Below, piece by piece: positions 50,621 through 59,112 of a stretch of 64,000 bases of DNA; the first letter of the stretch is position 1, and each line of letters starts with the position of its first letter. Location of the stretch: assembly GCA_050298555.1 (NCBI GenBank), contig JBNKUL010000046.1, forward strand, positions 1 to 64,000, read 5' to 3'. Under the pieces are notes generated by a model. It worked only from the letters and a program-made list of their open reading frames with translations. It was not told where the DNA came from and made no database searches. Both the position numbers and the translations under genes were made by a program. The stretch is from JAPHSX01 sp050298555 (GTDB lineage: Bacteria; Pseudomonadota; Gammaproteobacteria; Thiohalomonadales; Thiohalomonadaceae).

Positions 50621-52249
50621 ATGGCTTCGACGCTACGCATCGTCATGGCCCAGCTCAATACGCTGGTCGGTGATATCGAGGGCAACGCCGCGAGGGTGCT
50701 CGACGCCGCGCGGCGCGCCCGCGACGAGTTCAAGGCCGACGCCGTCGTCTTTCCCGAACTGACGATCAGTGGCTATCCGCCCGAAGACCTGTTGCTGCGC
50801 CCCGGCCTGCACAGTCGTGTACTGCAGGCGCTGGAGCAGGTCAGCCAGGGTGTCGATGGCATCGATATCGTAGTCGGTTACCCGCAGGAGGCGAGCGGCG
50901 GCATCTTCAATGCAGCATCCCTGCTGCGTGATGGCCACACCGTCGCCACCTACCACAAGCACCACCTCCCCAACTACAGCGTGTTCGATGAAAAGCGCTA
51001 CTTCAGCGAAGGGCATGAGCCCTGCGTGGTGGAGATCAAGGGGGTCAGGGTCGGCCTTACCATTTGCGAGGATGTGTGGCACCCGGGGCCGGTGGCGCTG
51101 GCCGCCGAGGCGGGGGCGCAGCTGATCCTCAACCTCAACGCCTCTCCCTTCCACACCGGTAAGGAGCTGGAGCGCGAGGAGATCATGGCCGAGCGGGTGG
51201 CCGATGTGCGCCTGCCCATCGTTTACGTCAACCAGATCGGCGGCCAGGACGAACTGGTGTTCGACGGCCGCTCCTTCGTTATGGACGGCGACGGCCAGGT
51301 GGTGCAGCGCGCCCCGGCCTTTGAAGAGGGGCTCTACCTGGTCGAACTCGACTTCGATGGCGAATTGGTCAAGCCGTGCCTGGGCGAACTGGCCCCGGTG
51401 CTGGGCGACGAGGCGGCGGTCTACCGGGCGCTGGTGCTCGGGGTGCGCGACTATATCGAGAAGAACGGCTTTCGCGGCGTGGTGCTGGGGCTCTCCGGTG
51501 GCATCGATTCGGCGCTGAGCCTGGCCATCGCCGTCGACGCCATCGGTCCCGAGCGGGTGGAGGCGGTGATGATGCCCTCGCGCTATACCGCCGATATGAG
51601 CGTGGCCGATGCCGAGGAGGAGGCAAAGATCCTCGGCGTCGATTACCAGGTGATTACCATCGAGCCGCTGTTCAACGCCTTCCTCGCCTCCCTGGCCCAC
51701 GAATTCGAGGGGCTGCCGGTCGATACCACGGAAGAGAACCTGCAGGCACGTTGCCGTGGCGTGTTGTTGATGGCGATCTCCAACAAAAAGCACAAAATCG
51801 TGCTGACCACCGGTAACAAGTCGGAGATGGCGGTGGGTTACGCCACCCTCTACGGTGACATGGCCGGCGGCTTCGATGTGCTGAAGGATGTGCCCAAGAC
51901 CCTGGTGTTCCGCCTTGCCGACTACCGTAACAGCCTGGGCTATGTGATCCCGCAACGGGTGATCGACCGTCCCCCCTCGGCAGAGCTGGCCCCCGATCAG
52001 AAGGACGTTGACTCTCTGCCCGACTACCCGGTGCTGGACGAGATTCTGGAGCGCTATGTGGAGCGGGACCAGTGTCGTGACGATATCGTCGCCGCCGGTT
52101 TCGATGAAGAGATGGTACGACGGGTGATCCGCCTGGTCGATGTTAACGAGTACAAGCGCCGCCAGGCCGCTCCCGGACCGCGTATCACCCGCCGCGCCTT
52201 CGGTCGGGATCGACGCTACCCCATCACCTCCGGTTTTGGGCGGCGCTGA
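50621..52249 (+). CDS. nadE: Glutamine-dependent NAD+ synthetase
   Basis: 542 residues. N-terminal nitrilase-type amidase (about 1-250; FPELTISGYPPEDLL with the catalytic Glu, the Lys in YHKHHLPNYSVFDE, and the Cys in LTICEDVWHPG), then the synthetase domain with the pyrophosphate loop LSGGIDSALS. Makes NAD from deamido-NAD with ammonia taken from glutamine. Two-domain form, longer than the ammonia-only E. coli NadE (275). Confidence 0.96.
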   Translation: MASTLRIVMAQLNTLVGDIEGNAARVLDAARRARDEFKADAVVFPELTISGYPPEDLLLRPGLHSRVLQALEQVSQGVDGIDIVVGYPQEASGGIFNAASLLRDGHTVATYHKHHLPNYSVFDEKRYFSEGHEPCVVEIKGVRVGLTICEDVWHPGPVALAAEAGAQLILNLNASPFHTGKELEREEIMAERVADVRLPIVYVNQIGGQDELVFDGRSFVMDGDGQVVQRAPAFEEGLYLVELDFDGELVKPCLGELAPVLGDEAAVYRALVLGVRDYIEKNGFRGVVLGLSGGIDSALSLAIAVDAIGPERVEAVMMPSRYTADMSVADAEEEAKILGVDYQVITIEPLFNAFLASLAHEFEGLPVDTTEENLQARCRGVLLMAISNKKHKIVLTTGNKSEMAVGYATLYGDMAGGFDVLKDVPKTLVFRLADYRNSLGYVIPQRVIDRPPSAELAPDQKDVDSLPDYPVLDEILERYVERDQCRDDIVAAGFDEEMVRRVIRLVDVNEYKRRQAAPGPRITRRAFGRDRRYPITSGFGRR

Positions 52250-52312
52250 TTCCCCTGGCGGGATTTCCTGTTATTCTTTCACCATTCAACAAGCGATAAG
52301 GAAGAGATAAAG

Positions 52313-52651
52313 ATGAAAAAGGTCGAAGCGATCATCAAACCGTTCAAGCTGGATGATGTGCGCGAGGCACTCTCCGAGATTGGCGTGGCCGGGATGACCG
52401 CCACCGAGGTAAAGGGCTTTGGACGCCAGAAGGGTCACACCGAGCTCTATCGCGGTGCCGAGTATGTGGTCGACTTCCTGCCCAAGGTGAAGATCGAACT
52501 GGTGGTGGCGGCCGATATGGTCGAGCAGTGCATCGAGGCGATTGTGGGCGTGGCCCGTACCGGTAAGATTGGCGACGGCAAGATCTTCGTCAGCGATGTG
52601 GAGCGTGTCATCCGCATCCGCACCGGTGAAGAGGGGCCGGAGGCGATCTAA
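52313..52651 (+). CDS. glnB: Nitrogen regulatory protein P-II
   Basis: 112 residues, the family length. Tyr51 in the T-loop (RGAEYVVDFLPK) is the uridylylation site; VARTGKIGDGKIFV is the second P-II signature. Signals nitrogen and energy status to GlnE, NtrB and other targets. GlnB rather than GlnK is likely because no amtB adjoins it. Confidence 0.96.
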   Translation: MKKVEAIIKPFKLDDVREALSEIGVAGMTATEVKGFGRQKGHTELYRGAEYVVDFLPKVKIELVVAADMVEQCIEAIVGVARTGKIGDGKIFVSDVERVIRIRTGEEGPEAI

Positions 52652-52660
52652 GCCATTGTA

Positions 52661-52712
52661 GGCTGGGCAGTCATGCCCAGCATTTGCTTCAGCTGGGCAT
52701 AGCTGCCCAGCC
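52661..52712. repeat. Nested REP-like palindrome
   Basis: Arms 52661-52681 and 52692-52712 are inverted copies, each itself holding GCTGGGC/GCCCAGC. So one long cruciform or two small hairpins can form. It lies between convergent glnB and the nitroreductase gene and may terminate both; it looks like an interspersed palindromic repeat. Confidence 0.65.
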
Positions 52713-52725
52713 CACATGCAGCACC

Positions 52726-53247
52726 TTAAAGGTGTGTCACCATCTCATTCAGGTGGCGGCGCGGCGACTCCTCCGGCAGCTCCGCCGGATAGCCGATGCA
52801 GAGGATGGCGACCGGCTCCAGGCCCGGCTCTATCCCCAGCACCTCCTTCAGTTTTCCTTCATCGAAGTGACCGACCCAGGTCGAGCCCAGCCCCGCGGCG
52901 ACGATGGCCAGTTGCGCGTAGGCGGCGGCGATGGTGGCGTCCTGCAGGGCGTAGAGATTTTCCCCACGCTCGCCGTATTTGCCCTTTGCGCGCAACGGGT
53001 CGCAGCAGAAGACCAGCGATACCGGGGCCTCGGCGATGAAGGACTGGTTCATCGCCGCTTCGTTGAGCTGCTCACGCTTTGCCGCCTCCTGTACCGCATA
53101 GATGCGGTAGGACTGCAGGTCCCCCGCCGAGGGCGCGGCGCAGGCCATCTCCAGAATGGCGTGAAGCTTCTCCGGCTCCACCGTCAGGTCCTCACGAAAC
53201 TTACGAATCGAGTGGCGGTGACGAACCGTCTCAAAGAAATCCCACAT
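52726..53247 (-). CDS. Nitroreductase family protein
   Basis: 173 residues, FMN-dependent nitroreductase fold. Starts MWDFFETVRHRHSIRKF with the RHSIRKF phosphate-binding arginines, PSAGDLQSYRIYAV near the flavin and GLGSTWVGHF later. Substrate unknown. Six bases after bamD on the same strand, so probably read with it. Confidence 0.85.
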   Translation of the reverse strand: MWDFFETVRHRHSIRKFREDLTVEPEKLHAILEMACAAPSAGDLQSYRIYAVQEAAKREQLNEAAMNQSFIAEAPVSLVFCCDPLRAKGKYGERGENLYALQDATIAAAYAQLAIVAAGLGSTWVGHFDEGKLKEVLGIEPGLEPVAILCIGYPAELPEESPRRHLNEMVTHL

Positions 53248-53252
53248 GCTGA

Positions 53253-54050
53253 TTACTCCCCCTGTTGTTGCGCTTCGCCTTGCGCGGCCGCGCCTGTCAA
53301 TTCCTTCAGGCCCGTATGCTCGGGGTGGTTCAGCTGTAGCACCCGCAGGGCATCCTCCGCCAGGTCATTAAGCCCCATCTTGCGGTAGGCCTTGACCATC
53401 ACCACCAGGGCATCGGGGATGGCGGTGGAGCGCTGGTAGTTTTCCAGCACGTATTTGGCACGATTGGCGGCGGCTAGGTAGGTGCCGCGCTTGAGGTAGT
53501 ACTCGGCGGCGTAGACCTCACTGCGCGCCAGCATATTGCGCAGCTGGGTCATGCGCTTGATGGCATCGGCGCTGTACTTGCTGTTGGGGAAGCGGCGCAC
53601 CAGCTCGTTGAAGTAGTTGAACGATTCGCGCATACCGCCCGGATCGCGCTCGGCCGGGTCGAGGTCGAAAAAGCGGTCCAAAAAGCCCTTGGTCTGGTCA
53701 TAGGTAGCGAGGCCGCGCAGGTAGTAAGCGTAGTCGACGCTCTGGTGGCGCGGATGGAGCTTGATGAAGCGGTCGGCTGCCGCCACCGCCGAGGCGACCT
53801 CTTCGGCCTTATAGTGGGCGTAGATGGTCTCCAGTTGCGCCTGCTGGGCGTAACGGCCGTAGGGGTAGCGGGACTCCAGCTTGGTGTAGTTTTCGATGGC
53901 GCGCTCGTACTCGCCATTTTCCAGTGCGTCGCGTGCCTCTTCGTAGAACTGTTCGGGGGTCCAGTCGTCGGTGGGGTCTTTGCCCAGGGTAGAGCAGCCG
54001 ATAAGGGCCGCGAGCAGGGAAACGATGGACAGCAATTTGATAAAACGCAT
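53253..54050 (-). CDS. bamD: Outer membrane assembly lipoprotein BamD
   Basis: 265 residues (E. coli 245) from MRFIKLLSIVSLLAALIGCS; the open frame extends upstream but this start gives the lipoprotein signal with lipobox LIGC. Five TPR-like repeats follow (DDWTPEQFYEEARDAL, YPYGRYAQQAQLE). Essential part of the BAM complex on the inner face of the outer membrane. Divergent from rluD, as in E. coli. Confidence 0.96.
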   Translation of the reverse strand: MRFIKLLSIVSLLAALIGCSTLGKDPTDDWTPEQFYEEARDALENGEYERAIENYTKLESRYPYGRYAQQAQLETIYAHYKAEEVASAVAAADRFIKLHPRHQSVDYAYYLRGLATYDQTKGFLDRFFDLDPAERDPGGMRESFNYFNELVRRFPNSKYSADAIKRMTQLRNMLARSEVYAAEYYLKRGTYLAAANRAKYVLENYQRSTAIPDALVVMVKAYRKMGLNDLAEDALRVLQLNHPEHTGLKELTGAAAQGEAQQQGE

Positions 54051-54107
54051 AGGATCCGTTTCTTTAGTATTGATGCAGGCAGCGCCTGAGAAAGGGCAAG
54101 TATACCT

Positions 54108-55103
54108 ATGGCTCCGTCCGGAATAAACGAAACCGAGCAGACTGAAGCAGAGACACTGCACGCCGAGGTGGCGCCCGAGCATGCGGGGCGTCGTCTCGAC
54201 CAGGTGCTGGCCGAGCTGTTTCCCGACTACTCCCGCTCGCGTCTTACCCAGTGGCTCAAGGATGGACGTGTGCTGGTGGACGGCAAGTCGCGCAAACCGC
54301 GCGACAAGATGGTGGGCGGCGAGTCGCTAGTCCTGACGGTGGAGCTGGAGCGTGACGAGCGCTTCGATCCCGAGCCCATCCCCCTCGACATCGTCTACGA
54401 GGATGAGTCGATCATCGTGATCAACAAGCCGGCGGGTCTGGTGGTGCACCCGGCGGCCGGCAACTGGCAGGGCACCCTGCTGAACGCCCTGTTGCACCAC
54501 GACCCCGAACTGGCGGCGGTGCCCCGCGCCGGTATCGTCCATCGCCTCGATAAGCTGACCAGCGGCCTGCTGGTGGTGGCCCGCACCCTGGAGGCGCAGA
54601 CCAGCCTGGTGGCGCAGCTGCAGGAGCGTACCCTTACCCGCGAGTATGATGCGGTGGTCAACGGCGTACTCACCGGCGGTGGCAGGGTCGACGAGCCCAT
54701 TGGCCGTCATCCGGTAGACCGCAAGCGCATGGCGGTGACCCACAGTGGCAAGCCGGCGGTGACCCACTACCGGGTGGCGGAGCGTTTTCGCGCCCATACC
54801 CATATCAAGGTGAAGCTGGAGACCGGCCGTACCCACCAAATTCGTGTTCACATGGCCCATCTGCGCTACCCGCTGGTGGGTGACCCGGTCTATGGCGGGC
54901 GCCTGCGCCTGCCCCCGGCCAGCGGTGAGCTGTTGCAGCAGACCCTGAGGCGCTTTCCGCGCCAGGCGCTGCACGCCTCGCGTCTCGGCCTCGACCACCC
55001 GCGTAGTGGCGAGTACATGGAGTGGCAGGTGCCGCTGCCGCAGGACATGCTCTCCCTGCTCGATGTGTTGCGCCAGGACCTGGCCGAGCACGAAGGCCGG
55101 TGA
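54108..55103 (+). CDS. rluD: 23S rRNA pseudouridine synthase RluD
   Basis: 331 residues (E. coli 326). N-terminal S4 domain (RRLDQVLAELFPDYSRSRL) and RluA-type catalytic domain with GIVHRLDKLTSGLLVVA; the Asp of HRLD is the nucleophile. Modifies helix 69 of 23S rRNA. The residue after HRLDK is Leu where RluD usually has Asp. Its TGA overlaps the pgeF GTG. Confidence 0.95.
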   Translation: MAPSGINETEQTEAETLHAEVAPEHAGRRLDQVLAELFPDYSRSRLTQWLKDGRVLVDGKSRKPRDKMVGGESLVLTVELERDERFDPEPIPLDIVYEDESIIVINKPAGLVVHPAAGNWQGTLLNALLHHDPELAAVPRAGIVHRLDKLTSGLLVVARTLEAQTSLVAQLQERTLTREYDAVVNGVLTGGGRVDEPIGRHPVDRKRMAVTHSGKPAVTHYRVAERFRAHTHIKVKLETGRTHQIRVHMAHLRYPLVGDPVYGGRLRLPPASGELLQQTLRRFPRQALHASRLGLDHPRSGEYMEWQVPLPQDMLSLLDVLRQDLAEHEGR

Positions 55104-55834
55104 GCCTGGTCTTTATCCATCCCGACTGGCCCGCCCCGGCCCGGGTGCGGGCCATGACCACCACGCGGAGCGGCGGTGTCAGTGCTCCCCCCTACGACAG
55201 CCTTAACCTGGGCGACCATGTGGGCGATGACCCTGTCGCCGTCGCCGAAAACCGCCGCCGCCTCTCTGATGCCCTTGCCCTGCCGAGTGAGCCGCGCTGG
55301 TTGAGCCAGGTACACGGCACCTACTGTTGCGATGCCACCGCGGTGGAGGGCGTCGCCGAGGCCGATGCCCAGTTTGCCGAGCGACCGGGAGTGGTCTGCG
55401 CGGTGCTTACCGCCGACTGCCTGCCGCTGTTGCTGTGCGATAAGGCGGGCAGCACCGTCGCTGCCGTGCACGCCGGTTGGCGCGGCCTGCTGAACGGTGT
55501 GATCGAAAACAGCGTGCAGGCAATGGGGGGCGGCGGCGAGTTGATGGCCTGGCTGGGACCGGCCATCGGTCCTGTTGCCTTCGAGGTGGGAGAGGAGGTA
55601 CGTAGCGCCTTTGTCGAAAGGGACGAGCAGGCGGCCTCCGCCTTCGTGCCGCTAGATGGCGGCAAGTGGCTGGCCGATATCTACCGGCTTGCCCGCCTGC
55701 GCCTTGAAGCGTGCGGTGTCAGCGAGCTCTATGGCGGCGATCACTGTACCTACTCCGAGGCCGAGCGCTTCTTCTCCTACCGCCGTGATGGTCAGACCGG
55801 ACGCATCGCCTCGCTGATCTGGATGGAAGATTAA
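55100..55834 (+). CDS. pgeF: Multicopper-type laccase-fold protein PgeF/YfiH
   Basis: 244 residues (E. coli YfiH 243) from the GTG that overlaps the rluD stop; the frame is open upstream but inside rluD. CNF1/YfiH fold with TADCLPLLL, AVHAGWRGL and the Cys/His metal-purine site (DHCTYSE). In E. coli the product clears mis-incorporated L-serine from UDP-MurNAc-tripeptide precursors; relatives act as purine nucleosidases. Synteny bamD-rluD-pgeF-clpB as in E. coli, here with six genes inserted before clpB. Confidence 0.92.
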   Translation: MSLVFIHPDWPAPARVRAMTTTRSGGVSAPPYDSLNLGDHVGDDPVAVAENRRRLSDALALPSEPRWLSQVHGTYCCDATAVEGVAEADAQFAERPGVVCAVLTADCLPLLLCDKAGSTVAAVHAGWRGLLNGVIENSVQAMGGGGELMAWLGPAIGPVAFEVGEEVRSAFVERDEQAASAFVPLDGGKWLADIYRLARLRLEACGVSELYGGDHCTYSEAERFFSYRRDGQTGRIASLIWMED

Positions 55835-55895
55835 TCTTGATGCCGGGGTGGTTTGGGTTATGATGCCAGCCCAATTATTCGAATAAGCACCGTCC

Positions 55896-56723
55896 ATGGA
55901 ACACCTGCATTTAAGCCTGTTAACGCAAATTATCCTCTTCAGCCTGATGGGTGGCGTGTTGAGCGTGCTTGCCGCCTCGGTGTTCCTGCTGCTCCCGAAG
56001 CCGTGGCGTGAGCGCCTGCTGCCCCACATGGTGAGCTTCGCCATCGGCGCCCTGCTGGGGGCCGCCTTCCTCGCGTTGCTGCCCCACGCCATCGGCTACT
56101 CTCCTCACGATGTGCACGATATCTCCATGACCGTGCTGTTCGGTCTGCTGGGCTTCTTCCTGCTGGAGAAGATGGTGCTGTGGCGCCACTGCCACTCCGA
56201 GAGCTGCGCGGTGCACACCCCCGACACCCATTCCGAACATGGGCACGGCCATGGCCACAATCACAACCATACCCACGGCGCCTCCGGGGTGATGATCCTT
56301 ATCGGCGATGGCCTGCACAACTTTGTCGATGGGGTGTTGATCGCTGCCGCCTTCCTGGTGGATCCCCATGTGGGCGTCGTTACCGCGCTGGCGGTGGCGG
56401 CGCACGAGATCCCGCAGGAGGTGGGCGACTTCGCCATTCTGCTGCACAGCGGTTTTAGTCGTGCCCGCGCCTTTACCTTTAATGTCGCCGCCAGTCTTAC
56501 CACACTGATCGGCGCTCTGCTCGCCTACTACAGCCTGGACGATGCCAAGTACCTGCTGCCCTATGTTTTGGCGGTGGCCGCCTCCAGTTTTATCTATATC
56601 GCCGTGGCCGACCTTATTCCCGGCCTGCACCGTCGCAGCCATCTCCAGGCGACGCTGCAGCAGATACTGCTGATCAGTTTTGGTATCGGCGTTATCTACC
56701 TGGCACACTCCACTCTTCACTAA
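55896..56723 (+). CDS. ZIP-family metal transporter
   Basis: 275 residues, eight membrane helices. The TM4 motif DGLHNFVDGVLI and TM5 motif AAHEIPQEVGDFAIL form the metal path. Between TM3 and TM4 lies a His-rich loop of about 20 residues (SEHGHGHGHNHNHTHG), likely a metal sensor. Inner membrane; substrate (zinc, iron or other) not decidable by eye. Confidence 0.9.
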   Translation: MEHLHLSLLTQIILFSLMGGVLSVLAASVFLLLPKPWRERLLPHMVSFAIGALLGAAFLALLPHAIGYSPHDVHDISMTVLFGLLGFFLLEKMVLWRHCHSESCAVHTPDTHSEHGHGHGHNHNHTHGASGVMILIGDGLHNFVDGVLIAAAFLVDPHVGVVTALAVAAHEIPQEVGDFAILLHSGFSRARAFTFNVAASLTTLIGALLAYYSLDDAKYLLPYVLAVAASSFIYIAVADLIPGLHRRSHLQATLQQILLISFGIGVIYLAHSTLH

Positions 56724-56747
56724 CGCGTACGGATAAGGAGAACAACG

Positions 56748-57269
56748 ATGAGTCACTGGTACATGCTGACCCTGGTGGGAAAGGATCGCCCCGGCATCGT
56801 CGCCCATGTCAGTGCGGCGTTGTTCGATGGCGGCTGCAACCTGGGTGAGGCGACGATGATGCGCCTGGGCGGTAACTTCACCATTATGCTGATGGTGCAG
56901 TTCGAGGGCCGGACAAAGGAGCTGGACCAGCTGATGGAGCCGGTGGCCGACTCGCTGGGGCTGCACCGACACGTCGACCGCATCGATGCTGCCCTGCACG
57001 ACCACCTGGAGCCCGATGTGCGCATCACCGTCTACGGCGCCGACCGCGCCGGTATCGTCGCCCGTATTACCGGGGCGCTGGCCGAGGCGGGCCTGCATAT
57101 CCTCGATATGGACACCAGTGTTGCCGGCAGCGAGGAGAAGCCGATCTACATCATGCAGATCGAGGGCCACGCCGCCGAGGGGGTAGAGGCGCTGCAGTCG
57201 GCCCTCGATATCGTGGTCAACGACGGTATCGAGGCGCAACTGGAAACCATTGAGACCCTGATCGGCTAG
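56748..57269 (+). CDS. GcvR-like protein with two ACT domains
   Basis: 173 residues. Two ACT domains (about 5-80 and 92-170), each beginning with the ligand-loop G-x-D-R-x-G-I-V (VGKDRPGIVAHV and YGADRAGIVARI). Resembles GcvR, the glycine-cleavage repressor accessory protein, and related ACT-only regulators. Cytoplasmic; ligand unknown. Four bases before def. Confidence 0.85.
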   Translation: MSHWYMLTLVGKDRPGIVAHVSAALFDGGCNLGEATMMRLGGNFTIMLMVQFEGRTKELDQLMEPVADSLGLHRHVDRIDAALHDHLEPDVRITVYGADRAGIVARITGALAEAGLHILDMDTSVAGSEEKPIYIMQIEGHAAEGVEALQSALDIVVNDGIEAQLETIETLIG

Positions 57270-57273
57270 CGTT

Positions 57274-57783
57274 ATGGCAGTACTGGAGATTCTTACCTAT
57301 CCCGACGAGCGGCTGAAGCAGGAGTCGTCGCCGGTCGATCAGGTCGACGACGAGCTGCGCGCCTTTATCGCCGACCTGGAGGAGACCATGGATGCTGGCC
57401 CCGGCGGCGTGGGTATCGCCGCGCCGCAGGTGGGACATTTTCAACGCATCGTCATCGTCGACTGCTCCAAGACCCGCAAGCCGGTGCCCAACCACGGTCG
57501 CCTGTTCCTCATCAACCCCGAGATCACCGAGTGGCAGGGGATGGAGGTCGGCCGCGAGGGGTGTATGTCGGTACCCGACTACACCGGCAACGTGATCCGT
57601 GCCGAGGCGGTCACCCTCAAGGCGCTGGACCTGGAGGGCAATGAGCAGGAGTACCACTGCGAGGGCTTCGAGGCGCGCGCGGTACAGCACGAGATGGACC
57701 ACCTCGACGGCATGCTCTTTCTCGACCGCCTGGTAAGCCGCCGCAACGACCTGTTCCGGCGCAAGGTCTATCAGAAGAAATAG
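57274..57783 (+). CDS. def: Peptide deformylase
   Basis: 169 residues, the E. coli length. The three motifs are present: GVGIAAPQVG, EGCMSVP (metal Cys) and QHEMDHLDG (metal His pair and catalytic Glu). Removes the formyl group from new proteins. fmt, its common neighbour, is not here. Confidence 0.97.
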   Translation: MAVLEILTYPDERLKQESSPVDQVDDELRAFIADLEETMDAGPGGVGIAAPQVGHFQRIVIVDCSKTRKPVPNHGRLFLINPEITEWQGMEVGREGCMSVPDYTGNVIRAEAVTLKALDLEGNEQEYHCEGFEARAVQHEMDHLDGMLFLDRLVSRRNDLFRRKVYQKK

Positions 57784-57855
57784 CAGTGCCACAGAGTGTC
57801 GCATTCACTGTAGAGTAGATGCGAAGAATAAAAGCGTCACAAACAAGGAGTGAAT

Positions 57856-58284
57856 ATGGGAGCTTCCATTGCGGACTTGCTGACCTGGTCGGCTGACTAT
57901 GAGTTGGGGGTGGAAGAGATCGACCTGCAACACCGCTATTTTCTGTCGCTGATCAACCGTCTTCACCATGAGCTTCAGAACAGTGGCAATCATGAACATC
58001 AGGTTGCGCTGTTCTCAGAGCTGAACGCCTATGCAAAGTTCCACTTCATTAGTGAAGAGAACATGATGCTTTTTGCCGGCTACGACCAGCTGGCCGAACA
58101 CCAGCGCCACCACTATGAGCTGATCGACCAGCTCAACGCAAAAGAGAGCGGCCTCAATGTTCGTTACGATGCCGAAGAGGCTAAGGCGGTGGTCGATTTC
58201 CTGGTGCACTGGTTCAAGGCGCATACCACGGCCGAAGATAGACAGTTCGCCGAATTCCTGCAGCAACGGCATGCGGGGGAGTGA
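57856..58284 (+). CDS. Bacteriohemerythrin
   Basis: 142 residues from the ATG five bases after AAGGAG; an in-frame GTG two codons earlier lies inside that ribosome site. Four-helix hemerythrin: diiron ligands in DLQHRYFL, HFISEENMM, EHQRHHYEL and VHWFKAHTTAED. Binds oxygen reversibly; possible oxygen store, sensor or carrier in a bacterium living at oxic-anoxic boundaries. Confidence 0.92.
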   Translation: MGASIADLLTWSADYELGVEEIDLQHRYFLSLINRLHHELQNSGNHEHQVALFSELNAYAKFHFISEENMMLFAGYDQLAEHQRHHYELIDQLNAKESGLNVRYDAEEAKAVVDFLVHWFKAHTTAEDRQFAEFLQQRHAGE

Positions 58285-58329
58285 GCCTGTTTTCCATCGC
58301 TGCTGTAATAGTGGTGATAGAGTTACTGC

Positions 58330-59049
58330 ATGAGTTCCCTGCTTAGCGATACTTCCTCTTTATACCTTGTTGCTGCCGTCATAGCCGCAGGTACCCTTAC
58401 CCTCTGGTTGTGGCGTATCACCGGCCTAGCCTCCGAGGTGGAGTGGGGCGGTCCCTGGCTCAACCGCATCGACGGCCTTAATCGCTTGTTCTGCCGCTAC
58501 TATCACCGCCTGCATGGTGACAACCTCTACCTTCCCGAGAGCGGCCCCGCGATCGTGGTGGCCAACCATGTCTCCGGCCTCGACTCCCTGCTGCTGATCG
58601 CCGCCAGCAAGCGGCGGCTGCGCTTTCTCATCGCCAAGGAGTATTACTACCACTTTGGCCTGAACTGGCTGTTTCGCGCCGCCGGCTGCATCCCGGTGGA
58701 TCGCAAGGGGCGGCCCGAGCGCGCCTTTCGCGCCGCTCTCAAGGCGCTGGAGGCGGGTGATGTGGTGGCGCTCTTTCCCCACGGTAAGATCCACCTCGAC
58801 AGCGAGCCGCCACGCAAGCTCAAGCCGGGGGCGGTGCGGCTGGCGCAGCTGGCCGACTGCCCCATATTCCCGGCCCGAATCGGGGGGGTGCGGGCCGAGG
58901 GGCATATCGTCCTCTCCGTGCTGTTGCGCGGGCGGGTCAGCATCAGCAACTTCCCCGCCATCGATTGTCACGAGCGGGAGCCGGGGGAGTGTCTTACGGA
59001 GATTGAGCGGGCGGTGAGCCGTCCTCCCCCTGACGAATCGCTCTCTTGA
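58330..59049 (+). CDS. PlsC-type acyltransferase
   Basis: 239 residues with one N-terminal membrane helix (about 10-30). The 1-acylglycerol-3-phosphate acyltransferase motif NHVSGLDSLLL (NHxxxxD) is present; the second motif, usually FPEGTR, reads FPHGKIH. So the fold is clear but substrate binding may differ. Its 3' end contains the clpB promoter. Confidence 0.85.
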   Translation: MSSLLSDTSSLYLVAAVIAAGTLTLWLWRITGLASEVEWGGPWLNRIDGLNRLFCRYYHRLHGDNLYLPESGPAIVVANHVSGLDSLLLIAASKRRLRFLIAKEYYYHFGLNWLFRAAGCIPVDRKGRPERAFRAALKALEAGDVVALFPHGKIHLDSEPPRKLKPGAVRLAQLADCPIFPARIGGVRAEGHIVLSVLLRGRVSISNFPAIDCHEREPGECLTEIERAVSRPPPDESLS

Positions 59050-59072
59050 ATTGCCCCCGGCCATCCTTATCT
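59045..59072 (+). promoter_or_regulatory. Possible sigma-32 (heat shock) promoter of clpB
   Basis: CTTGAAT (59045-59051), 13 bases, CCTTATCT (59065-59072), against consensus CTTGAAA-N13-17-CCCCATNT. The -35 matches well, the -10 partly. It lies 41 bases before clpB, partly inside the preceding gene. Confidence 0.55.
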
Positions 59073-59112
59073 GGTAGATCATCTCAATATACAGACAGCG
59101 GAGTAGCACCTC

